A stretch of DNA of 44,011 nt, from the NCBI GenBank assembly GCA_023150555.1, contig JAKLKQ010000057.1, forward strand, positions 1-44,011. The letters run 5' to 3'. This DNA is from Planctomycetota bacterium (GTDB taxonomy: Bacteria; Planctomycetota; SZUA-567; H5-PLA8). The translations under genes were made by a program, and so were the position numbers. How positions within the stretch are numbered: position 1 is the first letter of the stretch; every line of letters starts with the position of its first letter. This document shows positions 27,482 to 37,037 of this stretch, in pieces. The notes beneath the pieces were generated by a model that worked only from the letters and a program-made list of their open reading frames with translations, was not told the origin of the DNA and searched no databases.

Positions 27482-27497
27482 TGGCACATATTCTGCA
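27482..27497 (+). promoter_or_regulatory. Sigma-54-like promoter sequence
   Basis: TGGCACATATTCTGCA has the GG and GC pairs at the -24/-12 spacing and matches the consensus except for one base in each half. No coherent gene follows it on this strand, so it may be a relic or may drive a short RNA. Confidence 0.35.
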
Positions 27498-27518
27498 TAA
27501 CACCCATGGTGCATGGGT

Positions 27519-27545
27519 CCGCAACTCGCGAAATCTCGCGACCTC
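27519..27545. repeat. 27-base dispersed repeat, copy 1
   Basis: The exact reverse complement occurs at 38680-38706. It contains the internal dyad TCGCGA-AATC-TCGCGA, able to fold as a short hairpin. Confidence 0.9.
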
Positions 27546-27611
27546 CGATTCGCCTTCAACGCAACCGAACGCGCGACGCCGTTCCTTCATCCCTCCGCCA
27601 TCCTCCTTCTC

Positions 27612-27646
27612 CTCACCCCTCGCCCCTGACCGCTCACCCCTGCCGT
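27612..27646. repeat. Degenerate heptad repeats (CTCACCC type), copy 1
   Basis: Five consecutive seven-base units: CTCACCC, CTCGCCC, CTGACCG, CTCACCC, CTGCCGT. The reverse complement of 27619-27646 recurs at 38906-38934 with one insertion and one change. Confidence 0.75.
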
Positions 27647-27713
27647 TCTCATAAGTCTGAATTTTTCGCGCGCCAAGACGCTCCGATAGTAGGGCTAACA
27701 GATTTCTAACCTA

Positions 27714-27742
27714 CTTCGTGCAATATAACACTTTGCACGAAG
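27714..27742. other. Hairpin CTTCGTGCAA/TTGCACGAAG
   Basis: A perfect 10-bp stem (27714-27723 with 27733-27742) with a nine-base loop. It is not followed by a T-run on either strand, so it is not an obvious terminator. Confidence 0.6.
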
Positions 27743-27773
27743 GGCACCCCTTACAAAACAACTGGTTATGGAG

Positions 27774-27828
27774 TTTGTCGAGGAAATGTTCGTCGACAAA
27801 CAATAGGAGGACTTTAGGTATGCTTTGA
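27774..27828 (+). other. Leader-like segment with hairpin and Shine-Dalgarno but no gene
   Basis: A perfect 8-bp stem TTTGTCGA/TCGACAAA (27774-27800) is followed at once by AGGAGG-like bases (27805-27810) and an ATG at 27820 that reads ATG-CTT-TGA. The layout is that of a gene start, but the frame closes after two codons and radC lies antisense beyond. It is probably the remnant of a lost gene. Confidence 0.4.
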
Positions 27829-27863
27829 AAAGTATCGACGGTGGACTTACAAGAATGCGGGCG

Positions 27864-28964
27864 CTACATCAGGCCCTCTTCGACGAAGCTGATGTAGTCG
27901 CCGTCGCCGATCACAACGTGGTCGAGCAGCCGGATGCCGACCAGCTCCGCCGCGCGCACCAGCCGCTTCGTCAGCGCCTTGTCCTGCGGACTGGGCGCCG
28001 GGTCGCCGCTGGGGTGGTTGTGGACCACCGCGACCGCCGCCGCGCGCAGCCGCACCGCCGGCGCGAAGACCTCGCGCGGATGCACCACCACCTCCGTCAG
28101 GCTGCCCTCGCTGACCATCTCCTCGCCGATCAGCCGGTTCTTCTGGTCCAGGCACGCGACGTAGAAGCGCTCCTTCTTCTTGTCGCGCAGGCGCAGGTGG
28201 AAGTGCTCGTAGAAGTCGCGGCCCTGCCCGAACGCGCGCCCGTGTTCGGCGATCTCGGTGCTCCAGCCTTCGACGAGTTCCGCCATCGCGCGCAGCTTCG
28301 CGACGGACGCTTCCTTCAGACCCAGCCGGTGCAGTTCGGCGGCGCCGGCGTTCAAGACGCCGCGCACACCCCCGAGCGTCTTCAGCAGCGCCTCCGCGCG
28401 AGCCACGGCGGCGCTCCCGCTCTTGCCCTCGGTGAGCAGGAACGCGAGCAACTCGGCGTTGCGGTGCTGCTCGGGCGCCGCCGCAAGCTCGGGCTTCTGC
28501 GCGGCCAAGTCCTTCGCCAGTGCCGCGCCGCTCAGGCGCTCGTCGCGCCCGCCGGCGGCCAGGTAGCGGCAGTCGCGCGCGAGCAGGCAGTCGCCGCAGC
28601 GCGGCATATCGCCGCAGACGCCGCCGGCCAGCACGCCGTAAGCGCCCTGCGCGAAGACTTCCAGCCACGCGGCGATCAGCCCCGGCGCGTCGCCGCCGCT
28701 TCGGCTGAGCTTTCCCAGCACTTGCGCATAGCGGCGCTGCTGCGCGAGCGGGTCGTCGCCTGCGTCGAGCGTCCCGTAGCGCACCAGGAAGCGCGCCACG
28801 CCCTCCGTCAGACCGGGCAGCGCATCGTCGGCGCTGCGCGTCTGCTTCCAGCGCCGCAGCAGGGGCATCAGCGCCGAACCGCCCTGCGCGCGCACGGCCT
28901 TTCGGACCGCCGCGTAGAGCTCGGCCGGCGCGTCGTCGCTCGTCTTCTTCCGGCGGCGGCTCAT
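27864..28964 (-). CDS. radC: RadC-family JAB-domain protein with added Fe-S-like N-terminal domain
   Basis: A 366-residue protein; ordinary RadC (UPF0758) is about 225. Residues 165-235 hold the usual helix-hairpin-helix region (LLKTLGGVRGVLNAGAAEL). Residues 245-366 are the JAB/MPN domain with the metal-binding motif VVHNHPSGDPAPSPQD (His315, His317, Asp328). The first 140 residues are extra and helical, and include Cys117-X5-Cys123-X2-Cys126-X5-Cys132. That spacing is one residue short of the C-X6-C-X2-C-X5-C iron-sulphur loop of endonuclease III/MutY glycosylases, and the context (VCGDMPRCGDCLLARDC) resembles that loop. A link to DNA repair or to mobile-element biology is inferred. The start overlaps the hpt stop by four bases, so the two are translationally coupled. 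Confidence 0.85.
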   Translation of the reverse strand: MSRRRKKTSDDAPAELYAAVRKAVRAQGGSALMPLLRRWKQTRSADDALPGLTEGVARFLVRYGTLDAGDDPLAQQRRYAQVLGKLSRSGGDAPGLIAAWLEVFAQGAYGVLAGGVCGDMPRCGDCLLARDCRYLAAGGRDERLSGAALAKDLAAQKPELAAAPEQHRNAELLAFLLTEGKSGSAAVARAEALLKTLGGVRGVLNAGAAELHRLGLKEASVAKLRAMAELVEGWSTEIAEHGRAFGQGRDFYEHFHLRLRDKKKERFYVACLDQKNRLIGEEMVSEGSLTEVVVHPREVFAPAVRLRAAAVAVVHNHPSGDPAPSPQDKALTKRLVRAAELVGIRLLDHVVIGDGDYISFVEEGLM

Positions 28965-29536
28965 CGCTTGGCGCTCCGCTTGGGCTTCAGGGCGGCGAGG
29001 CAGGGCAGGTTGCGGTGGCGCCCGGCGTGGTCGAGTCCGTAGCCGACGAAGAAGTCGGGGCCGACGGCGAAGCCGCGGAAGTCGGCTTTCAGCCGCCGCG
29101 CGCGCGGGGCTTTCTTCCGTTCCAGCAGGACGCAGACGAGGATGCGCTTCGCGCCGCGCTTCTTCAGGCGCGCGACGAGGTATTCGAGCGTCAGGCCGGT
29201 ATCGTGGATGTCGTCGATCAGCAGCACGGTGCGCCCGCGCAGGTCCAGCGAGGCATCGAGGTCCTGCAGCAGCATCACGCGCCCCTTCGACTTCGTGCTC
29301 GCGCCATAGGATTCGCAGCGCAGGAAGCCCAGCTCGAGGTTCATCCGCGGCGGCAGGCGCCGAAGCAGGTCGGCGGCAAAGACGAACGCGCCTTGCAGCA
29401 CGACGACGGCGACAGGGCGTTCGTTCGGACGGATAGCGCGGGCGATCTCCTTGCCCAGCGCTTCGATGCGCTCGGCGATGCGCTCGGCGCCGATGCGGCG
29501 GACCAGCGTCTTGGGGAGGGCGTTGGCGGCGGCCAC
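28961..29536 (-). CDS. hpt: Hypoxanthine phosphoribosyltransferase
   Basis: A 191-residue purine-salvage enzyme that transfers phosphoribose from PRPP to hypoxanthine or guanine. The PRPP-binding signature reads VLLIDDIHDTGLTL, matching the family's VDDixDTGxTL. VVVLQGAFVFAADLLRRL is the N-terminal loop, and LDHAGRHRNLPCLAAL resembles the closing base-binding segment. The start is a GTG 13 bases after the moxR stop; no in-frame ATG lies nearby upstream. The C-terminus (KPKRSAKR) is basic. It sits between moxR and radC in one - strand run. Confidence 0.85.
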   Translation of the reverse strand: MAAANALPKTLVRRIGAERIAERIEALGKEIARAIRPNERPVAVVVLQGAFVFAADLLRRLPPRMNLELGFLRCESYGASTKSKGRVMLLQDLDASLDLRGRTVLLIDDIHDTGLTLEYLVARLKKRGAKRILVCVLLERKKAPRARRLKADFRGFAVGPDFFVGYGLDHAGRHRNLPCLAALKPKRSAKR

Positions 29537-29549
29537 GGGGCGGCGGCCT

Positions 29550-30548
29550 TCAGGCCTGCGGTGCGACGCGGGCCAGGACTTCGTCGAGCACTCCGTCGGT
29601 GCCCGCGCCGGTGGCTTCGCCGTCGAAGTTCAGGATCAGGCGGTGGCGCAGCACGGGCTTGGCCATGCGGCGCAGGTCGTCGACGGCGACGTGGAAGCGC
29701 CCCTGCGCCAGGGCCAGCACCTTGCCGCACAGCAGCAGCGCCTGCGCGCCGCGGGGCGAAGCGCCGAAGCGCACGTAGCTCTTCACGCCGGCGGGCGCTT
29801 CTTCTCCGCGCGGGTGCGTGGCGAGCACCAGGCGCGCGGCGTACTCGGCGACGGGCCGCGCGACGGGCACCTTGCGGACCAGCTCGCGCATGGCCAGCAG
29901 GCCGTCGCGGTCGGCGGCCTTCTGCGGCTGCTCGGGCGCGTCGCCGGTGGTGCGCTCGAGGATCTGCACCAGCTCGCCCAGGTTCGAGGCGGGCACGAGC
30001 AGCTTGAGGAGGAAGCGGTCGAGCTGCGCCTCGGGAAGCGGATAGGTGCCTTCGAGTTCGATCGGATTCTGTGTCGCGAGCACGAAGAAGGGCTGGTCGA
30101 GGCGGTGGGTCACGCCGCCGACGGTGACGCTGCCTTCCTGCATGGCCTCGAGCAGCGCCGATTGCGTCTTGGGCGTCGCGCGGTTGATCTCGTCGGTCAG
30201 CACCACGTTGTTGAAGACGGGCCCGCGCTGGAAATCGAAGCTGCGCGTGCCGCCTTCGCCTTCGCGCAGGATGGTGGTGCCGATGATGTCGGCGGGCATC
30301 AGGTCGGGCGTGAACTGGATGCGGCCGAAGCCGAGGTCCAGCGATTGGGCGAGCGTCTTGACCAGCATCGTCTTGCCCAGGCCCGGCAGGCCTTCCAGCA
30401 GCGCGTGGCCGCCGGCCAGCAGCGCGACGAGCACGCCCTCGACGATCTCGCCGTGCCCGACGATGACCTTGCCGACTTCCGCGCGGACCTTGCCGAAGGT
30501 CTCCGCGAAGGCCGCGGTGCGCTGTTCGATCTGAGTTTCGTCCGCCAC
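29550..30548 (-). CDS. MoxR-family AAA+ ATPase
   Basis: A 332-residue AAA+ ATPase of the MoxR group, chaperone-like proteins that help assemble or activate other complexes, often with VWA-domain partners. The Walker A is LEGLPGLGKT, the Walker B is VVLTDEINR, followed by ATPKTQSALLEAMQE. FVLATQNPIELEGTYPLPEAQLDRF is the sensor and arginine-finger region, in which the family is strongly conserved. The GTG at 30548 is preferred because GGAGGGG lies just upstream and MADETQIEQ is a typical start. It follows pdxJ by 14 bases. No VWA or DUF58 gene lies next to it here, which is less usual for MoxR. Confidence 0.9.
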   Translation of the reverse strand: MADETQIEQRTAAFAETFGKVRAEVGKVIVGHGEIVEGVLVALLAGGHALLEGLPGLGKTMLVKTLAQSLDLGFGRIQFTPDLMPADIIGTTILREGEGGTRSFDFQRGPVFNNVVLTDEINRATPKTQSALLEAMQEGSVTVGGVTHRLDQPFFVLATQNPIELEGTYPLPEAQLDRFLLKLLVPASNLGELVQILERTTGDAPEQPQKAADRDGLLAMRELVRKVPVARPVAEYAARLVLATHPRGEEAPAGVKSYVRFGASPRGAQALLLCGKVLALAQGRFHVAVDDLRRMAKPVLRHRLILNFDGEATGAGTDGVLDEVLARVAPQA

Positions 30549-30562
30549 GTCTGCCCCTCCGC

Positions 30563-31279
30563 TCAGAAATCGATCAGGTCCTTCATCTCGCGCACGGCTC
30601 GGGTGAGCCCCGTGAAGACGGCGCGCGCGACGATGGCGTGCCCGATGTTGAGTTCTTCCATGCCTTCGATGCGCGCGACGGGCACCACATTGACGTAGTT
30701 CAGGCCGTGCCCGGCGTTGACGCGCAGGCCCAGGGCGCGCGCGGTCTCGGCGCCCAGCACGAGCTTGCGCAGGCATTCGTTGCGCGCTTTTTCGGTGCGC
30801 GCGTTGGCGTAGGCGCCGGTATGCAGTTCGACGAACGCCGCGCCGGTCTTGGCGCAGGCGGCCAGCTGCCGCGGGTCGGGATCGACGAAGAGGCTGACGA
30901 CGATGCCGGCGTCGTTCAGGCGGCCTACGGCGCCGCGCACGCGGCCGAGCGCGCCGGCGACGTCCAGGCCGCCTTCGGTGGTGACTTCCTGGCGTCGTTC
31001 GGGCACCAGGCAGGCGCAGGCGGGCTTCAGGCGGCAGGCGATCTTGACGATCGGCGCGGCGACGGCCATCTCGAGGTTCACGCGGGTCTGGACGGTGTGG
31101 ATCAGCAGTTCGACGTCGCGGTCCTGGATGTGGCGGCGGTCCTCGCGCAGGTGCACGGTGATGCCGTCGGCGCCACCGAGTTCGGCGTGCTGAGCGGCGT
31201 GGACAGGATCGGGCTCGTAGGTGCGCCGGGCCTGGCGCACGGTGGCGACGTGGTCGATGTTGACGCCCAGCTTCGGCAT
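30563..31279 (-). CDS. pdxJ: Pyridoxine 5'-phosphate synthase PdxJ
   Basis: A 238-residue TIM-barrel enzyme that condenses 1-deoxyxylulose 5-phosphate with 3-amino-2-oxopropyl phosphate in vitamin B6 synthesis. The N-terminus KLGVNIDHVATVRQARRTY is diagnostic. Further matches are ADGITVHLREDRRHIQDRD, VNLEMA, VSLFVDPDP, VELHTGAYA and the phosphate-binding VNAGHGLNY. Near the end it has EELNIGHAIVARAVFTGL. The ATG at 31279 has GGAGAAGGG upstream. The length is normal and all expected motifs are present. It is in the same - strand series as ybbR, 29 bases downstream of it. Confidence 0.95.
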   Translation of the reverse strand: MPKLGVNIDHVATVRQARRTYEPDPVHAAQHAELGGADGITVHLREDRRHIQDRDVELLIHTVQTRVNLEMAVAAPIVKIACRLKPACACLVPERRQEVTTEGGLDVAGALGRVRGAVGRLNDAGIVVSLFVDPDPRQLAACAKTGAAFVELHTGAYANARTEKARNECLRKLVLGAETARALGLRVNAGHGLNYVNVVPVARIEGMEELNIGHAIVARAVFTGLTRAVREMKDLIDF

Positions 31280-31308
31280 AGGACCCTTCTCCGGAAAAAA
31301 GCGCCTGC

Positions 31309-32394
31309 TTACTCCGCCGGGACTTCGGGCTGCGCCGCTGCAGGCGCCGGGGCGGGCGCTTCGGTCTTCTTGGGCGCGCCGGAAACCGTGCCGCGCACTT
31401 CGACGGTGGGCAGCGGTGCGTCCTTGCCGGCGCCGACGCGCACGCCGGGGATCGGCACGCACTTGACCTGCACGCGCTTGGCCGGTTTCTCTTGTTCGCC
31501 TTCGGCTTTCAAGTCCCATTCTTCAGGCCATTCGACGTACAGGCGCACGTTCTCGGGGCCCAGGTTGCGGATGTCGTCGGGCGCGCCGGTGACGACCACG
31601 TCGAGCGTCTCGACACCGGCGCGCAGGCTGGCGCCCTGAGGCGCGAAGACCAGCAGCGGCACGCCCTTGATCTCGCGGCTGAAGTCCTCGCGGCGGATCT
31701 CGAGGTGCACGGCGACGGTGCGGTCGGTGAGGAGCACGGCATCGCCGTATTCCTTCGCGCGCGAATCGATGGCGACGTCCAGGCTCAGGGATTCGTCCCT
31801 GCCGTCGACGTCGATGGGCTCGGTGAAGGCCACGTCGACGTCGTCGAGGTTGCGGCTGGACTGCACGCTGACGCGGTCGGGCGTGATCTTGATGTCGCTG
31901 GCATTGAATCCGGGGCGCAGCTTGCCGACCACGCGCGCGCGGACGGGCAGTTCCTTGGTATAGGTGCGGTTCAGCTTGAGGGTGATGGTCGGCTTGCGGA
32001 TGGCGACGACCTGGACCTCGGGCATGCGCTCGTCGACCCGGATGTCCTGGGGGCGCAGGGTGATCTCGTTGGGGCCTTCGGGCAGGTTCTTCAGCACCTC
32101 GGTGAAGTCGGGCTGAAGGTACTCGCCGGTGAAGTATTGCAGGCGTCGGCGCATCCCGCGCACTTCGACTTGGAGTTCAGGCAGCTCGGTGCCCGGCGCC
32201 AGCGTCAGGCCACGCGGGAGGTGCGGCTTGAGTTGCTCGGCGTACAGCGGCACGACGACCTCGCGGTTGTCGCTCAGCTCGCCGTCGATGTAGACCCAGA
32301 AGATGACCGCGAGGATGAAGCAGACGATCTTCAGGGCCCAGTCTTCCAGAAGGACCATGCGCAGGAAACGCCGGAACGCGCCGCGGGAAGCCAT
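31309..32394 (-). CDS. YbbR-domain (CdaR-like) protein
   Basis: A 361-residue membrane-anchored protein. A single N-terminal transmembrane helix (about 19-37, LKIVCFILAVIFWVYID) precedes three or so YbbR beta domains reaching to about residue 320, then a Pro/Ala-rich tail. In Firmicutes the YbbR protein CdaR binds and modulates the diadenylate cyclase CdaA. Here it follows cdaA by three bases, the same genetic pairing, so the same role is likely. The YbbR domains would lie outside the cytoplasmic membrane. The tail (about 40 residues, ending PEVPAE) is low complexity. Confidence 0.85.
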   Translation of the reverse strand: MASRGAFRRFLRMVLLEDWALKIVCFILAVIFWVYIDGELSDNREVVVPLYAEQLKPHLPRGLTLAPGTELPELQVEVRGMRRRLQYFTGEYLQPDFTEVLKNLPEGPNEITLRPQDIRVDERMPEVQVVAIRKPTITLKLNRTYTKELPVRARVVGKLRPGFNASDIKITPDRVSVQSSRNLDDVDVAFTEPIDVDGRDESLSLDVAIDSRAKEYGDAVLLTDRTVAVHLEIRREDFSREIKGVPLLVFAPQGASLRAGVETLDVVVTGAPDDIRNLGPENVRLYVEWPEEWDLKAEGEQEKPAKRVQVKCVPIPGVRVGAGKDAPLPTVEVRGTVSGAPKKTEAPAPAPAAAQPEVPAE

Positions 32395-32397
32395 GGC

Positions 32398-33192
32398 TTA
32401 GCCGCCCTCCACCGATTCGATGCACAACTCGGTGACCTTCTTGAGCAGGTCCTTCGGCGTGATGTTCTGGTGCAGTTCACCGTCGACGCCCAGCGAGATG
32501 CGGCCGGTCTCCTCGCTGACGACGATGGTGACCGCGTCGTTTTCCTCGGTCAGGCCCAGGCCTGCGCGGTGGCGCGTGCCCAGCGACTTGCTCAGTTCGG
32601 GGTTCTCGCTCAGTGGCAGCATGCAGCCGGCGGCGGCGATGCGGTCGCCCTGCACGATCACCGCGCCGTCGTGCAGCGGCGAGCCGACGTAAAAAATAGT
32701 CTGCAGCAGCTCGCTGGAGATCTCGGAACTCAGCTGCGTCCCGCCCTCGATGTACGGGGTCAGCGGCACCTGGCGTTCGATGGCGAGCAGCGCGCCGGTC
32801 TTGCGCTGGCTCATGATCGTCACGGCCTCGACGATCTCCTCCAGCGTCGGCGAACTGGCGCGCACGATGCGGCTGTAGAAGGGGTTCAGGCCCAGGCGCA
32901 GCAGGCCGCGGCGCAGTTCGGGCTGGAAGAGGATCAGGAAGGCCAGGAAGAAGAGCGCGGCCAGCTTTTCGAAGATCCAGGTGATGTGCTCGAGCTGCAG
33001 CAGGCTCGCCGTCAAGAAGACGATGCCGATGGAGATGCCGATCAGGATCAGCACGCCGCGCAGCACCGGCGCACCGCGGGTTCCGCGCAGGAAGCGGAAG
33101 AAGACGTAGAGGACCACGGAAAGCAGCAGGATCTCAGCGAGCGCCAGGCCGCCGCTGCTCCACAGTCCCCGGATGCGTTCCAGCAGATCCAT
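32398..33192 (-). CDS. cdaA: Diadenylate cyclase CdaA
   Basis: A 264-residue enzyme that makes the second messenger c-di-AMP from two ATP. Three N-terminal membrane helices (about 18-34, 45-63, 74-90) anchor it. The DAC domain follows, with the DGA motif (SPLHDGAVI, 175-177) and RHR motif (GTRHRAGLG, 207-209). Both hallmark motifs are intact, so it should be active. The ATG at 33192 gives the normal family length; an upstream in-frame Met (25 residues earlier) would add a basic stretch. It is followed immediately by ybbR, the usual CdaA partner. c-di-AMP usually controls potassium transport and wall homeostasis. Confidence 0.92.
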   Translation of the reverse strand: MDLLERIRGLWSSGGLALAEILLLSVVLYVFFRFLRGTRGAPVLRGVLILIGISIGIVFLTASLLQLEHITWIFEKLAALFFLAFLILFQPELRRGLLRLGLNPFYSRIVRASSPTLEEIVEAVTIMSQRKTGALLAIERQVPLTPYIEGGTQLSSEISSELLQTIFYVGSPLHDGAVIVQGDRIAAAGCMLPLSENPELSKSLGTRHRAGLGLTEENDAVTIVVSEETGRISLGVDGELHQNITPKDLLKKVTELCIESVEGG

Positions 33193-33299
33193 GCCCGCTC
33201 GCCCGCTCCACGTCCGCCGCACCCGCTGCCTTATCAACACATCGTGCAGGCCGCGGGTCACTCTCAACTACTTTGATTGCCAGGGGTTATGTATAGGGC

Positions 33300-34748
33300 C
33301 TAGCGGCCTTTTTGTCTACGGGTGCTGGGCCGGGTAGGCCGGACGGGGTCGTCCACCAGCGGCGCGGCGACCTTGACCGCGCGGGCGTGCTCGACGACGT
33401 CGTGCACGCGCAGTATGGCGGCGCCGTGGGCCAGCGCGATGCTGCCGGCGGCGAGGGACTCGGGCAGGCGCTGCTCGGGAACGGGCTCGCCGGAGAGCTT
33501 CCCGAGCATGCTCTTGCGCGAGACGCCGATCAGCAGCGGGCGACCGAGGGCTTTCAACTCGCGCAGGCGGCGCAGGACAGTAACGTTGTGTTCAAGCGTC
33601 TTCCCGAAGCCGATGCCGGGGTCGAGAATGATGTTGGTCGGCGCGATGCCGGCGTCGTACGCGGCGTGGATGCGCTTGCGGAAGAAGAGGTCGATCTCGT
33701 CGACGACGTCCACGTACTTCGGGTCCTTCTGCATCGTGCGCGGCGTGCCCTGCATGTGCATCAGGATCACGGGGCACTTCGCGCGCGCGGCGGCCTTGGC
33801 CATGGAGCGGTCGGCGCGCAGCGCGCTGATGTCGTTGAGGATATCGGCGCCCTCGCCCAGGCACGCGCGCAGGACCTCGGCGGACTGCGTGTCGATGCTG
33901 AGCGGGATCTTCCTCAGCGCCTTCTCGCGGCGGATCTCGCGGATCACCGGCAGCAGGCGGCGCTTCTGCTCCTTCGCGGAGACGCTCTTCGCGCCGGGCC
34001 GGGTGGACTCGGCGCCCAAGTCCAGCGCGTGCGCGCCTTCGGCGGCCATTTCTCTCGCCCGGCGCACGGCGGCGTGCGGATCAAGGAAGCGCCCGCCGTC
34101 GCTGAAGGAGTCGGGCGTGACGTTGAGCACGCCGAAGAGCAGCGGCTGTTCGAAGGAGAGCCTCGTGCCGCTGGGGCAGTGCATGGGGGGCGGAGTGGTG
34201 ACGGCGCAGAAGCCGGCTTTGCAGAGTTCGTGGAAGAGTTGGACGCTCAAGAACAGTGCTTTTCGAGTCTTGAGGATGTCTTTGTCGAAACCGTCCCAGA
34301 AAAAGTCTGGCTTCGACTTACCTGAGAGCCAATGCAGGAAAGTCGTCCACCTCCACTGAAAGTCATAGGCAAGGAAGTGGCCAAAATCCTCATCTCCAAG
34401 GCCGTAATTGTTTTCTAGGAATCTCAGGAATTCCCAAACCTTGTCAAAACTTCTCGTGTTGCAGGAGTGAGCCTCGCCGAACAAGGTGAATCCGTGGTGT
34501 GGCCTTTCAAGGACTTTTCGTCCTTTCCCTACCCTCAGAATGGCGTTCTCAAGGGGAACGGGACGAACTCTTCGAAACAACGGCCCTTGGGTAGAGGGCA
34601 GGTAAAACTCCGGAGAAAATTCCATGACCTTCAGGCTGTACCCAAAATGATTCTGCTTCAAGCGCGCAATGTGGATTCGAAGGAGCGCGGTCAGCGGATC
34701 CTTCTGCGGCAGCAGGTCGATGGGCGCCTTCTTCTTGCGCATGGGCAT
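33300..34748 (-). CDS. folP: Dihydropteroate synthase with unrecognised N-terminal extension
   Basis: A 482-residue protein. From about residue 189 on it is a normal dihydropteroate synthase, which joins pABA to the pterin pyrophosphate in folate synthesis: GVLNVTPDSFSDGG, DLGAESTRPGA, PLSIDTQSAEV, DILNDISALR, ILMHMQGTPRTMQ, ILDPGIGFGKT and GVSRKSMLG. The first 188 residues are extra: basic start, then an aromatic-rich region (FGHFLAYDFQWRWTTFLHWL) of no family I know. Their DNA (about 34190-34740) is near half G+C, clearly lower than the flanks. A Met at 34184 (MHCPSGTRLSFEQPLLFGV) would give an ordinary-length enzyme, so the true start is uncertain. An ftsH terminator ends 13 bases before the ATG at 34748, so folP needs its own promoter. 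Confidence 0.8.
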   Translation of the reverse strand: MPMRKKKAPIDLLPQKDPLTALLRIHIARLKQNHFGYSLKVMEFSPEFYLPSTQGPLFRRVRPVPLENAILRVGKGRKVLERPHHGFTLFGEAHSCNTRSFDKVWEFLRFLENNYGLGDEDFGHFLAYDFQWRWTTFLHWLSGKSKPDFFWDGFDKDILKTRKALFLSVQLFHELCKAGFCAVTTPPPMHCPSGTRLSFEQPLLFGVLNVTPDSFSDGGRFLDPHAAVRRAREMAAEGAHALDLGAESTRPGAKSVSAKEQKRRLLPVIREIRREKALRKIPLSIDTQSAEVLRACLGEGADILNDISALRADRSMAKAAARAKCPVILMHMQGTPRTMQKDPKYVDVVDEIDLFFRKRIHAAYDAGIAPTNIILDPGIGFGKTLEHNVTVLRRLRELKALGRPLLIGVSRKSMLGKLSGEPVPEQRLPESLAAGSIALAHGAAILRVHDVVEHARAVKVAAPLVDDPVRPTRPSTRRQKGR

Positions 34749-34760
34749 TCCACAGAAATG

Positions 34761-34783
34761 AAAAAGGGCGGCCTTCGCCGCCC
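34761..34783 (-). terminator. Rho-independent terminator of ftsH
   Basis: Read on the - strand, a perfect 7-bp stem GGGCGGC/GCCGCCC with the loop GAAG is followed by five T residues. It lies 37 bases beyond the ftsH stop and only 13 bases before the folP start. Confidence 0.85.
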
Positions 34784-34819
34784 TCTCGTTATACGCGCTC
34801 AGGGGAGATTCGCTACTCG

Positions 34820-36853
<2,034 letters not shown>

Positions 36854-37012
36854 CCGTAACTCCGCACAAGAAGAAGCGATAGCCGTTTCGCCGGCTTCCA
36901 GCGCCTCCTCTTCTATTCAGCTAAATGGTAGCTTCTCTATTGGCCCCTGTCCAACAAAGCTCAGGAGTTTCCAAAGCCCTGTTAGGGTTCGGTGGGGGGC
37001 TGAAAACGCACC

Positions 37013-37037
37013 TTGTGAAGCCTGCGTTGTGAAGCCT
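37013..37037. repeat. 14-base direct repeat at the lptE 3' end
   Basis: TTGTGAAGCCT occurs at 37013-37023 and again at 37027-37037, a period of 14. The second copy includes the end of the lptE-like stop codon. It looks like a short duplication of the gene end. Confidence 0.7.

Larger units (their letters stand above)
27262..27863. other. Gene-free stretch with repeats and hairpins
   Basis: No convincing gene was found in these 602 bases, which are less GC-rich than the flanks. They hold a 22-base dyad (27370-27391), a 12-base tandem duplication (27424-27447), a sigma-54-like sequence (27482-27497) and a dispersed repeat also found inverted at 38680. Heptad repeats (27612-27646) and a leader-like segment with two hairpins (27714-27828) complete it. 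It separates the + strand secreted cluster from the 3' end of radC on the other strand. Confidence 0.7.
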
